From Amphibacillus cookii (lineage in GTDB: Bacteria; Bacillota; Bacilli; Bacillales; Amphibacillaceae): a stretch of 64,000 nucleotides of DNA. The stretch covers positions 1-64,000 of the forward strand of contig NZ_JAFBDS010000010.1 in NCBI RefSeq assembly GCF_016908375.1, given 5' to 3'. Both the position numbers and the translations under genes were made by a program. Below, piece after piece: positions 51,122 through 59,135 of the stretch. How positions within the stretch are numbered: position 1 is the first letter of the stretch; every line of letters starts with the position of its first letter. The notes beneath the pieces were generated by a model, which had not been told where the DNA came from, made no database searches, and worked only from the letters and a program-made list of their open reading frames with translations.

Positions 51122-54040
51122 CTAATAAGGTAAATCAAATTCTTTACGTTTAATTTCAATTTCATCATTTATATAGCGTATATAATCTGCCAAAGCTTCT
51201 CTTGGATTCTCATCAGCATTAACGACTCGTCTAAAAGCATTGTCAATGTGACGACCAGTGAAGTAACCTCCAGGTACTTGTGGAATACCTCGAACCCACT
51301 TCCATTGGCTTTCCAAGTTATTATAATCCTCGATAGGCCAAGGGAGTTCTTCTAACGCCTCAATATTTGCTGTTGGATAACGTGCAGCTTCTCCAAGTAA
51401 GCTTTCCATTTCCCTACCAAAAGAAATCTGTGTTTCTTTTTCAGTCCACCATTTTAGGAATTGCCACGATGCTTCTTTGTTTTCTGCATTCTCTAACATC
51501 ATTGCTGCAGTAGAGAAACTCGGAACATTGTGATTGATCGTACCATCTTCCATAAGCGTTCCTGGTACAGTGGTGAATTCCCATAACCCCCTGATTTCAG
51601 GTGCCAAAACCGTTAGCATGTTATAAGTCGCATAATCAGCAATACCAATCGGCATTTCACCAACTCTTAATCGATTAGGGAAATCAGCCATTAATGGGAA
51701 TTTATAATTGGTATAGAATTGCGTCCATTGATTAAATGCTTCTATCGCAATCTCAGAATCTAATGCACTTGCTTTTTGATCAGCTTGATAGAATTGCCCG
51801 CCTTTTTGATACAATAACATCGCAAAAGCTCGATTAGGAATAAGCAACGTATTATTTTGTGCCATTGGATCGTCAATTGGTAAGAAAAACTCTAAATTTT
51901 GCCTTTGTAAAATAGAAATCATACGATAGACATCGTCCCATGTTTCAGGTGGGGTCAAATTCAACTCTTCTAATATATCTTTTCGATAAAACATAACAGG
52001 AAACATCTGTGTCTCAGGCAATGCATAAACACCATTCTCAAATTGGAACGGAACAATAGCACTTTTGCGAAAGCGCGTTAAAACTTGTTCGTGGTCTGGA
52101 AATACAGTCAAATCTGCAGCAGCATTACGCATAGCATAATTAACTGGGACATCCTCACCCATCTGCAAAGCAACATCAGGACCCTCACGAGCTAACGTTG
52201 CTGGTAAGAGGATATTCGGTGGCACAAGTCTTAAGTTAACCGATATACCTGTTTCTTGTGTAAATGTATCATCGATTAGTCCTTTCAAGATCTGAGCTTG
52301 ATCTCTCCCTGTTGTGAGCCAAACCGTAATCGATTGTTCTAGATCCTTGTTTTCAACCGTACTGCCAATACTATCGTAATCTTCAGTGTATGAAGCAACA
52401 AAAGCACCTACCTCATGTTTCAAGCGTTCGAAAACAGTCGCCTCAGCTCGTGGCATCTCTTGATCTGGAGATGATACGATCAAATAATCAAGCGTAAGAG
52501 GTTGTTCACGAACAGTTTGAATCCAAGTGCCTAGCCCCCCGACATTTAATTTGAATGTATCAAGTCGACGCGCAATTGTATCTGGATCCTTAATCATTTC
52601 TTCTAGCTGAACAATTGTTGAATGCAAAACAGCAACTTTATCGCTTCTTTCTCCCGTTGACTCCTCCAAATAAGCGGCTACATCTCCAATAATTGCCGCT
52701 TGTTCAGTAAAGACGTCAATCATATCAGGAATACGTCGATCCAATTGATAATCTCTTAACGGATCAGGTGTATTCGATGTAATCATTAGTATTTTTCGAT
52801 ACATTTCATTTAATTCAAGCACACTCGACTCAATCGTCCTTAATAATGGCGCTACATCTCCTAGCGTAACCATCATACGGATTGTATTGGTTCCTTCTTT
52901 TAAATGGAATAAATAAGGTTCCTCCTCCGAAATACCAAGAACATCGGTACGCCAATCCAAGTTGTAGTTAAATCTTAGAAGGTTCATTTCCTTAAATGGC
53001 TGTTCCCCATTAATCGTTAACGATCTAGACGCATATACCCCGCGCAATTGATCTTGCTTTCTTTTTAAAGCAATTTGATACAGCCCATCTTCTTCTACTT
53101 CAAACGCCCATTCAATCCACTGACCAGGTTGTTGCCAGTTTGCACCACCAATTGTATTAACCCGCAATTTCGAAACATGATAAGGCTCAACCGTTGGACT
53201 AGAACGATCACTTAAAGGAAATAGAGTTGGGGAAGATTTACTAACTGCATCTTGCGCTTGGATCTGAATAAAGTAACCCGTAGTTGGTTCAATTCCTTTT
53301 TCTTGATATTCCTGTTCTATTTCTTGATACGCCTTTGCTGGTACGTGTTGGTACAACTCAATATAGTCGATCACCATTGGCTCCCGTTTTGAAGTTAATG
53401 TAATCGTCTGAACACCTTCCTCGAAATAAAAGAAGTATGGTTCATTAAAATAACCTTCACTATCTTTAAAAGGTGCCTTTAACCAATCAGGTTGCTCTAC
53501 TTGACGTGGACGCAATTCATTATCACGATCATCCTTTATAAATTCTTCATATTGGTTACCCCAAATGCGATCAAAAATCATATAGTCAGCACCAAAAAAG
53601 GGAACTTCACCATTAATATTTAATTCTCTTTGTATCGCTGAACTCTTTCCTTCAACGGGATAATAGTGGATTCGCATATTATATAGACCTGGAGATTCAA
53701 CCTGAACATCCCAGCTTATCGAACCTTCTTCTGGGGTCATCACTGATTGACCATCTAATCCATTAAAGTGATTGAGAACTTCAAACCCCTCTCCTTCTAT
53801 TTCTGTGTAGTCTTCACCTTCAATACGAATCGTTTGGCTAGGGTGTTCGGCTTCTGAATATTGTTCCAAGTAATGATCGTAACTTTCTTCATTATCTTCG
53901 TTTATAATTGCTGTAAATTCAGTTATCGTTTGAGAATAATGTTGATTAGACTCCCTGTTAGCGCTTAAAAACCATATGGAAGAAAAAAGTATCGTAAATA
54001 CTAAAATGACACGCACATATTTATTTTTTAATATGTACAA
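51122..54040 (-). CDS. Giant membrane-anchored solute-binding protein with beta-sandwich modules
   Basis: A 972-residue protein. One N-terminal membrane helix (about residues 8-27) without a lipobox acts as anchor. Residues 70-232 and 245-400 look like two carbohydrate-binding beta-sandwich modules (IRIEGEDYTEIEGEG; EGVQTITLTSKREPMVIDYIEL; PGQWIEWAFEVEEDGLYQI; EGTNTIRMMV), CBM6/35-like in style. A helical stretch (400-530) follows, then a complete family-1 sugar-binding domain (about 565-960: ITVWLTTGRDQAQI; YALPETQMFPVMFYRKDI; GIADYATYNM). Start TTG 54040, eight bases after GGAGGG. About twice the length of usual binding proteins. First gene of the eight-gene unit. Confidence 0.8.
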   Translation of the reverse strand: MYILKNKYVRVILVFTILFSSIWFLSANRESNQHYSQTITEFTAIINEDNEESYDHYLEQYSEAEHPSQTIRIEGEDYTEIEGEGFEVLNHFNGLDGQSVMTPEEGSISWDVQVESPGLYNMRIHYYPVEGKSSAIQRELNINGEVPFFGADYMIFDRIWGNQYEEFIKDDRDNELRPRQVEQPDWLKAPFKDSEGYFNEPYFFYFEEGVQTITLTSKREPMVIDYIELYQHVPAKAYQEIEQEYQEKGIEPTTGYFIQIQAQDAVSKSSPTLFPLSDRSSPTVEPYHVSKLRVNTIGGANWQQPGQWIEWAFEVEEDGLYQIALKRKQDQLRGVYASRSLTINGEQPFKEMNLLRFNYNLDWRTDVLGISEEEPYLFHLKEGTNTIRMMVTLGDVAPLLRTIESSVLELNEMYRKILMITSNTPDPLRDYQLDRRIPDMIDVFTEQAAIIGDVAAYLEESTGERSDKVAVLHSTIVQLEEMIKDPDTIARRLDTFKLNVGGLGTWIQTVREQPLTLDYLIVSSPDQEMPRAEATVFERLKHEVGAFVASYTEDYDSIGSTVENKDLEQSITVWLTTGRDQAQILKGLIDDTFTQETGISVNLRLVPPNILLPATLAREGPDVALQMGEDVPVNYAMRNAAADLTVFPDHEQVLTRFRKSAIVPFQFENGVYALPETQMFPVMFYRKDILEELNLTPPETWDDVYRMISILQRQNLEFFLPIDDPMAQNNTLLIPNRAFAMLLYQKGGQFYQADQKASALDSEIAIEAFNQWTQFYTNYKFPLMADFPNRLRVGEMPIGIADYATYNMLTVLAPEIRGLWEFTTVPGTLMEDGTINHNVPSFSTAAMMLENAENKEASWQFLKWWTEKETQISFGREMESLLGEAARYPTANIEALEELPWPIEDYNNLESQWKWVRGIPQVPGGYFTGRHIDNAFRRVVNADENPREALADYIRYINDEIEIKRKEFDLPY

Positions 54041-54077
54041 TTTTTCTCCCTCCTTTTGCTTAGTATCAGCGTTTTAT

Positions 54078-54233
54078 AAAATGAATTTTCAATCAGTGAA
54101 CGTTTTCGTTCTTCTCCCACTGATTGGTCGTTGAGTGAATCAGGACATTAGCGATCGTTTTCTCCCGCCTCAATAGATGGCTTTACTCTCTATTTTGATC
54201 CGGGCATTTTACGGACGGCTATCTGTGATAAAG
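54078..54233 (+). repeat. Repeat family A, copy A3
   Basis: CAATCAGTG (54090-54098) and CACTGATTG (54118-54126) form the outer hairpin with the branched middle of copy A1 missing. The second module (GGTCGTTGAGTGAATCAGG, AATAGA/TCTATTTT arms, GGACGGCTATCTGTGATAAA) is complete. It lies inside what is probably one transcript, between the binding lipoprotein at 54292 and the giant binding protein. Confidence 0.75.
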
Positions 54234-54236
54234 TGA

Positions 54237-54265
54237 CTGACTTAGCCGATTAATGGCTAAGTCAG
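54237..54265 (-). promoter_or_regulatory. Intercistronic hairpin after the binding-protein gene
   Basis: A perfect 11-base inverted repeat CTGACTTAGCC (54237-54247) and GGCTAAGTCAG (54255-54265) lies 27 bases past the stop of the 54292 gene. No T-run follows on the minus strand, so partial termination or protection of the upstream mRNA is more likely than full termination. Confidence 0.65.
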
Positions 54266-54291
54266 ATGAATGCTTTCTTAATGCATTATCA

Positions 54292-55659
54292 CTAATCACT
54301 ATAGACTTCGTCTATTGCTGCTTGGAAAGCTTGACCATAACTCTCAACAAGCGTTGATACAGCTGTTCCTTCCAGTAAATCATGCTCAAATCCCCAATAG
54401 TCTAAATTGGGAAAGGCAAAATGATCGAGTACAACTAAGTTTGGACCAACCATTCTTGCATTTTCAATGTCTTCCTCATATACAAATGTTGACTCATACG
54501 AAGCTTGTTCTGGGTAATCATAGATCGATTCAATGTCATGGATTTTCTCCCAAATATAAACAAGTTGTTCCGGATTCTCCACTGTTTTAGGTATAGCAAT
54601 GGCTTGTAAAGCAGATTCAAATGTATAGTAGTCTGAGACACTAGGTCCTTTCGGGAATGGAAGGAAGCCTAATTCATACTCAGGCATATCTGTTTGGAAT
54701 CCGTCAAATTCATACAAAGCACCCGTATATAACAATGTATTTCCCTCACGGAAAAATTGTTGCGGTTCCGTCCAATCCCCGCCTTCGGTCGGCCGAGCTA
54801 GCTGATCATTCGTTATCTCCGCTACAAATTCCAAGGCTTCAAGCGTTGCTGGATCTTCTAAATTTTGTTCATTTCCATCAGTCAAAGCTGTATTATTAGA
54901 TGACAAAGCTTGCTGAATAACAGAGCGATTAGCTAAACCCCAAGTATCCAAGCTGCCATCATTATTCGTATCTTGGTTTGCTTGTCTCACGACGTCAATA
55001 AATGTGTCCCAATTCCAATTATCTTCATCTACATACTCCTGCAAAGGCTTGATTCCGAGCTCGCTCATTAACGTACGATTATAGAAAAGACCCTGGACTA
55101 AGATGGTTTGTGCTTCAGTAAAAGCATAGCCTTGCCCTTCGTGCGTAAAGAGTTCGTTAGAAACAAGTTGGTTGAACACCCGATCGTTTTGTGTGTACTC
55201 ATCAACTGGCCATAACAAGTCTTGCTGAACAAGGGCTGGAATCGTATAGTTTTTACCTAGACGAACCAGATCACCTATTGGCTCACCCGCCAACAAGGAA
55301 GCTGTTATTCTTTCTTGATACTCACCATAATCAATGGAAATATATTCTACATCAAAATTATGTTTTTCCTTTAATGCTTCAAGATTCTCTTTAAATTGAA
55401 TACTGTCAGGGTTATCTTCAGAAAATTCCATATCCCACCACGCTACAATCTTAATTGTTCTTCCATCCATATCAAAATCCATTTCTGGTGTTTGATAATA
55501 ATCGACTTCATCCTTCTCATCTTCTGCTTGATCATTAACGTCCTCAATTGGATCAGCAGCTTCTGCATCTTGATCATTGTCACCGCTTACATTATCGTTG
55601 TTACACGCTACAAGCATTAACATGAAGAGACAATAGATAACCAGCTTCCATTTGTTCAA
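54292..55659 (-). CDS. Extracellular sugar-binding lipoprotein, family 1
   Basis: A 455-residue binding lipoprotein: lipobox LVAC (Cys19 from TTG 55659), an acidic Asp/Glu-rich linker to about residue 55, then a family-1 extracellular solute-binding fold (IKIVAWWDMEFSEDNP; ITASLLAGEPIGDLVRLG; GLFYNRTLMSELGIKPL). TTG 55659 has GGGGG seven bases upstream; longer in-frame readings lack a signal peptide at their start. It precedes the eight-gene unit on the same strand and probably supplies ligand to one of its permease pairs, at higher expression because of the hairpin after it. Confidence 0.85.
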   Translation of the reverse strand: MNKWKLVIYCLFMLMLVACNNDNVSGDNDQDAEAADPIEDVNDQAEDEKDEVDYYQTPEMDFDMDGRTIKIVAWWDMEFSEDNPDSIQFKENLEALKEKHNFDVEYISIDYGEYQERITASLLAGEPIGDLVRLGKNYTIPALVQQDLLWPVDEYTQNDRVFNQLVSNELFTHEGQGYAFTEAQTILVQGLFYNRTLMSELGIKPLQEYVDEDNWNWDTFIDVVRQANQDTNNDGSLDTWGLANRSVIQQALSSNNTALTDGNEQNLEDPATLEALEFVAEITNDQLARPTEGGDWTEPQQFFREGNTLLYTGALYEFDGFQTDMPEYELGFLPFPKGPSVSDYYTFESALQAIAIPKTVENPEQLVYIWEKIHDIESIYDYPEQASYESTFVYEEDIENARMVGPNLVVLDHFAFPNLDYWGFEHDLLEGTAVSTLVESYGQAFQAAIDEVYSD

Positions 55660-55703
55660 TTTAATACCCCCGTTTACTTTATATTTTGAATGCCTACTGC
55701 TAA

Positions 55704-55718
55704 ATATAGCGCTTTCAT
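55704..55718 (-). promoter_or_regulatory. cre-like site upstream of the 54292 binding protein
   Basis: ATGAAAGCGCTATAT on the minus strand matches the CcpA consensus at 13 of 15 positions, 45 bases before the TTG start. An ACCGGT-ended inverted repeat (55731-55759) lies next to it. Confidence 0.5.
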
Positions 55719-55843
55719 AATTGCTAAACAACCGGTGAATACTTAGCTTAATTACCGGTCTAATTCTAGCTTCTTTCCTAGAAAGACAGGGTTGACGAAC
55801 CGCTAACACAACGTTTTAATCGTTTGTTTCTAAACAGATATAG

Positions 55844-57433
55844 CTATTGATGAAAGCGCCAATAATCAAAATTGAATAAGTGTTTGCCCGATTGACTTCC
55901 GGTAAAGACAAAGTATACATCACGAACACCTGCTACACCGGATACAGTTGTCGAAACCGTTTGCCATTGCTCCCATCCGCCAGTATTCGGAACTTCAACC
56001 TCACCAATCAGCATTCCTTCTGGGTTATCCAAACGGACTTCGATTGTCCCACCCGTCGCACCACTTGAAACAACTGCTGAAAATTTAGTGGCACCCTGAC
56101 CGAAGTCAACAGACGAGACAGCCGTCCAGCTTCCTGCTTCGATTTTTGTTAATGCCAACCCTTTCCCTTCTTTTGTTGTTTCAAATACATCAACATCAAT
56201 GCCAGCATTCCACGCCATCGTTTCAGCTTGAATATTATCATAAGGATTTAACTTTTTAACAGGCTCTACACCTCTTAGGTCTGCATGAATCTCCTCAATG
56301 CTACCATCTGCATTGAAAAAAACTTTATTTATATGTGTGGAACGATAGCCTTTTGCCACTCCCATCGCATCAGATAGTGTTTGAGCATGGTATGCAATGT
56401 ACCATTGATCATGAAATAAAAACAGATCTTGATGGTTATTACCTCCTACACCAAAGAAATGCCATGGATTTTGCAATATTGTCCCTTGATACTCCCACGG
56501 TCCCATGGGATGATCACTTGTCATATATGCAATTTCACCACCGCCAGGACTGCCCGGAGGTCGCTCACCACTGTAGAAATTTGTACAGTAGCTATAATAA
56601 TAAACCCCATCCCTTTTATTAATACCTGAACTTTCAAACATAAACGGTGCTGGAATAGGAACGGCTGAACCAACCGTGCTAGTCATATCTTCACCCAACT
56701 CTATGACACGTGCTGTATTTGGCATGGCATGTTCACCAGCAGGTACGCCTCCACCAAAATAGAGGTAGGCTTTCCCATCATCATCAACTAAAACGGCGGG
56801 ATCAAATAGCCATGTAACCCCAGCCACACCTGGTGTAGACCACGAAATTAGCGGCTTATTAATTGGATCTTCCCAAGGTCCTGTTGGACTGTCACTTGTT
56901 AACACGCCAATTCCACTAGCATTATTAGCAAAATACAAGAAAAACTTATCTTCACCATCAATGACTTTATGAGCGGCAGCTGGAGCCCATGATTGACTAG
57001 CCCATTTGGCAGCCCCTTCCCTACCAGCTGCATAAACAACACCATGATCCGTCCAATTCACTAGATCATCCGAAGAAATCATCGATAGTCTATTAATGTT
57101 GGCATAACTATTTTCAATGATTTCACCGTTAGCATCATACTCAAATTCATCATGTGTATTATAAATGTAAACACGATCATCAAACACAAGGGCATAAGGG
57201 TCAGCACCAAATTGATGTGCTAAAAGTGGATTCCCATTAGGAGGTTGCTTGCCAATTGCCGGTCGAGCCGTTAACTCAGCTTTGTCTTTAGACGCAATAA
57301 CCTCACTATTATTGTCTACCGCGTTTTCATTTCCGCTGTCTGCATTAACCATTTGATCCCTACCTACCTTTCCACCAAAAATAAGAATGATCAATAAACT
57401 CACTAAAAACAATGTCACTTTTGCATTTTTCAT
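55844..57433 (-). CDS. Secreted GH43-CBM6 arabinoxylan arabinofuranohydrolase, XynD-like
   Basis: A 529-residue secreted enzyme that removes arabinose side chains from arabinoxylan. Signal peptide (about residues 1-31), a polar linker, a GH43 propeller (about 65-385) with Asp78 (GADPYAL), Asp211 (WLFDPAVLVDDDG) and Glu267 (MFESSG) as catalytic triad, and a C-terminal CBM6 (about 395-527, ending FNFDYWRFHQ). It aligns along its length with B. subtilis XynD (GH43 subfamily 10). The only secreted GH43 in the window. GAGGAGGAGG precedes the ATG; a cre-like site lies 39 bases upstream. Divergent from the AraC-type regulator at 57710. Confidence 0.92.
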   Translation of the reverse strand: MKNAKVTLFLVSLLIILIFGGKVGRDQMVNADSGNENAVDNNSEVIASKDKAELTARPAIGKQPPNGNPLLAHQFGADPYALVFDDRVYIYNTHDEFEYDANGEIIENSYANINRLSMISSDDLVNWTDHGVVYAAGREGAAKWASQSWAPAAAHKVIDGEDKFFLYFANNASGIGVLTSDSPTGPWEDPINKPLISWSTPGVAGVTWLFDPAVLVDDDGKAYLYFGGGVPAGEHAMPNTARVIELGEDMTSTVGSAVPIPAPFMFESSGINKRDGVYYYSYCTNFYSGERPPGSPGGGEIAYMTSDHPMGPWEYQGTILQNPWHFFGVGGNNHQDLFLFHDQWYIAYHAQTLSDAMGVAKGYRSTHINKVFFNADGSIEEIHADLRGVEPVKKLNPYDNIQAETMAWNAGIDVDVFETTKEGKGLALTKIEAGSWTAVSSVDFGQGATKFSAVVSSGATGGTIEVRLDNPEGMLIGEVEVPNTGGWEQWQTVSTTVSGVAGVRDVYFVFTGSQSGKHLFNFDYWRFHQ

Positions 57434-57471
57434 TTATCCTCCTCCTCTTGATTCAGTATATCCAAACCCAA

Positions 57472-57486
57472 ATATAGCGCTTACAT
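57472..57486 (-). promoter_or_regulatory. cre-like site upstream of the XynD-like gene
   Basis: ATGTAAGCGCTATAT on the minus strand matches the CcpA consensus at 13 of 15 positions, 39 bases before the start codon. Confidence 0.55.
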
Positions 57487-57609
57487 TTAAAGAAAACAAC
57501 CTGGCATTATTCGTATTTTAGCCCCCTATATTCTATTTTTTAGAATTTTTAAAATTAACATTTATCTACGATAAATAAATTGTTGTGTGAAATATAAAGA
57601 AAAGCACAT

Positions 57610-57638
57610 TCTTTGTAAGCGGTTCATTACTTATAATG
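57610..57638 (+). promoter_or_regulatory. Promoter candidate of the AraC-type regulator
   Basis: TATAAT at 57633-57638 with a weak TTCTTT 17 bases upstream. A TTGTAAGCG half-cre motif (57614-57622) lies between the two boxes. Confidence 0.45.
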
Positions 57639-57709
57639 GAAACATATAGTTAAAGGCTTTATCGCATAGTGTTTACCCATACTTGCTCCATTTAGAGGAG
57701 GATCATTTC

Positions 57710-58483
57710 ATGTACAACGTTTTACTGGTTGACCCAGATCGACTGTCAAGAGATGCAATCAAGAATATGATTGATTGGCCTTCCTATGGTTTTGTTATTC
57801 AGTCATCCGCTGGCACCATTTCAGATACATTATCCTTAATAAATAAAGATGTTTATAGACTTATTGTATTAAATTTGACAGAGATAACTTTTGATGGATT
57901 AGAGTTATGTGCCCGTATTCGTAAAGTTAGTCAAACACCTATTTTATTAGTGGGTGGCGAAAAAGATTTTAATTTTGTTCGTCATGCGATTAGTCTACAA
58001 GTCAACGATTACTTACCTAGCCCAGTCCAACCTAACGAATGTATTAGTAGTTTATTAAAGATTAAGCAAACAATTGAAAATCAAAGCAAGATTAGTTTTT
58101 ATACAAAAAGAACAACTGCTTATCATAGAAGAGATGCTAATATCATTGACGCTGTTAAAAGTTATGTTGAACATTCTATCCATAAGCAAATCACGCTAAA
58201 AGAAATCTCCAATCATCTGCATTATAATTGTTCATATCTAGGACAAAAATTTAAATGTCAAGAAAACATAACTTTTAATCAATACTTGCTGAAGAGGCGG
58301 ATGGAAAAAGCCCAATTTTTATTGGATAACACAGATATGAAAATTTATGAAATTGCTTACGAAGTGGGTTATACAGATTTAGATTGGTTTTATAAGAAGT
58401 TTAAAGCGCACACGGGTGTGAGTGCTTCGAAATATAGAGATAAACACTACTTAACTTTTTATGAAAAACAATATAAAATTTGA
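57710..58483 (+). CDS. AraC-type regulator with degenerate receiver domain
   Basis: A 257-residue regulator: a receiver-like domain (residues 1-115) joined by a short linker to an AraC double helix-turn-helix (about 150-250: ITLKEISNHLHYNCSYLGQ; MKIYEIAYEVGYTDLDWFYKKF). The receiver has lost its phosphorylation chemistry: Asn55 stands in place of the acceptor Asp (LIVLNLTEI), Ser104 in place of the conserved Lys (YLPSPVQPNE), Gly82 in place of Ser/Thr, and Asp8-Pro9-Asp10 replaces Asp-Asp-Glu. The usual 250-residue middle of YesN proteins is absent too. ATG 57710 follows AGAGGAGG. It lies between the two secreted xylan enzymes and likely controls them without a kinase. Confidence 0.88.
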   Translation: MYNVLLVDPDRLSRDAIKNMIDWPSYGFVIQSSAGTISDTLSLINKDVYRLIVLNLTEITFDGLELCARIRKVSQTPILLVGGEKDFNFVRHAISLQVNDYLPSPVQPNECISSLLKIKQTIENQSKISFYTKRTTAYHRRDANIIDAVKSYVEHSIHKQITLKEISNHLHYNCSYLGQKFKCQENITFNQYLLKRRMEKAQFLLDNTDMKIYEIAYEVGYTDLDWFYKKFKAHTGVSASKYRDKHYLTFYEKQYKI

Positions 58484-58607
58484 GTTCGTCTGAATACTTT
58501 TCCTTTAACAAAGGCTAAAACAGCCTTCAAAAATAGAAAATTCGATTACGATAAGTTGCCCTCACTCATACGGATCCTTATTTGCACCCCAAAAAACCTT
58601 TACCGAC

Positions 58608-58631
58608 ACGGGGAGGAAAGCGCCTCCCCGT
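58608..58631 (+). terminator. GC-rich hairpin after the AraC-type regulator
   Basis: Perfect nine-base arms ACGGGGAGG (58608-58616) and CCTCCCCGT (58623-58631) with loop AAAGCG, 125 bases past the regulator stop. No T-run follows, so a role as terminator is only likely from position. Confidence 0.5.
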
Positions 58632-58824
58632 ATAATGGATGCTCAGCACAAATTCACATGTGGAAATACCTTTAAATATAACCCCATTAATCTAGCAACA
58701 CCTTTCCCTCCCCTTTGATCCCCCCATTCTTTCCTTAGCTTTTATCAAATCAAAAAAATAAAACTTATTAAAAATAAATAAAGGATTTAAGTTATTTGTG
58801 GAGAAGATTTTAAATAGTCAATAT

Positions 58825-58839
58825 ATGTAAGCGCATACT
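58825..58839 (+). promoter_or_regulatory. cre-like site upstream of the xynC-like gene
   Basis: ATGTAAGCGCATACT matches the CcpA consensus at 14 of 15 positions. It lies about 300 bases before the gene, so the promoter is probably close by and the leader long. Confidence 0.6.
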
Positions 58840-58944
58840 AACAACTACCTTGCAGAAGATACTTCTTAAACATCCAAATTCTCATATTCTTTAACTTTCC
58901 TTACGAATAAAACAAACCCTAAACCATCTGGTATTTTCGTTGTT

Positions 58945-59000
58945 CGTCTATTGATTGATCATTGAGTGAACGAGGACATTAGCTTTCGTTATCTCTGGTA
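58945..59000 (+). repeat. Repeat family A, partial copy
   Basis: ATTGATTGATCATTGAGTG then GAGGACATTAGCTTTCGTT follows the second module of copy A3 (GATTGGTCGTTGAGTG, CAGGACATTAGCGATCG). Confidence 0.6.
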
Positions 59001-59055
59001 AAAATGGACCGTCCAGTTTAAACCGCTCCAATGTTAAATTAAACGTTAACTCTAT

Positions 59056-59067
59056 AAAGGAGGTGAT
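59056..59067 (+). promoter_or_regulatory. Free-standing perfect Shine-Dalgarno sequence in the xynC leader
   Basis: AAAGGAGGTGAT is fully complementary to the 3' end of 16S rRNA, but no ATG, GTG or TTG opens a frame at a usable distance. It resembles the STAB-SD sequences known from the cry3A leader, where a bound ribosome protects the 5' end of the mRNA. Confidence 0.5.
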
Positions 59068-59135
59068 TTCTTTCATACAAAGATAGATTTAAGTGCAGAA
59101 GGGAACGGCCGATTCAATTTAAAAAGGAGATGAAA

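Larger units (their letters stand above)
58484..59135. other. Intergenic region and leader of the xynC-like gene, 652 bases
   Basis: Contains a GC-rich hairpin (58608-58631), a cre-like site (58825-58839), a family A fragment (58945-59000) and a free-standing perfect Shine-Dalgarno sequence (59056-59067). No credible gene seen. Confidence 0.6.

Noticed and set aside
57614-57628. Full cre site before the AraC-type regulator
   Set aside because: Only the left half TTGTAAGCG fits; the right half is off by several positions, so it is mentioned only as a half motif.
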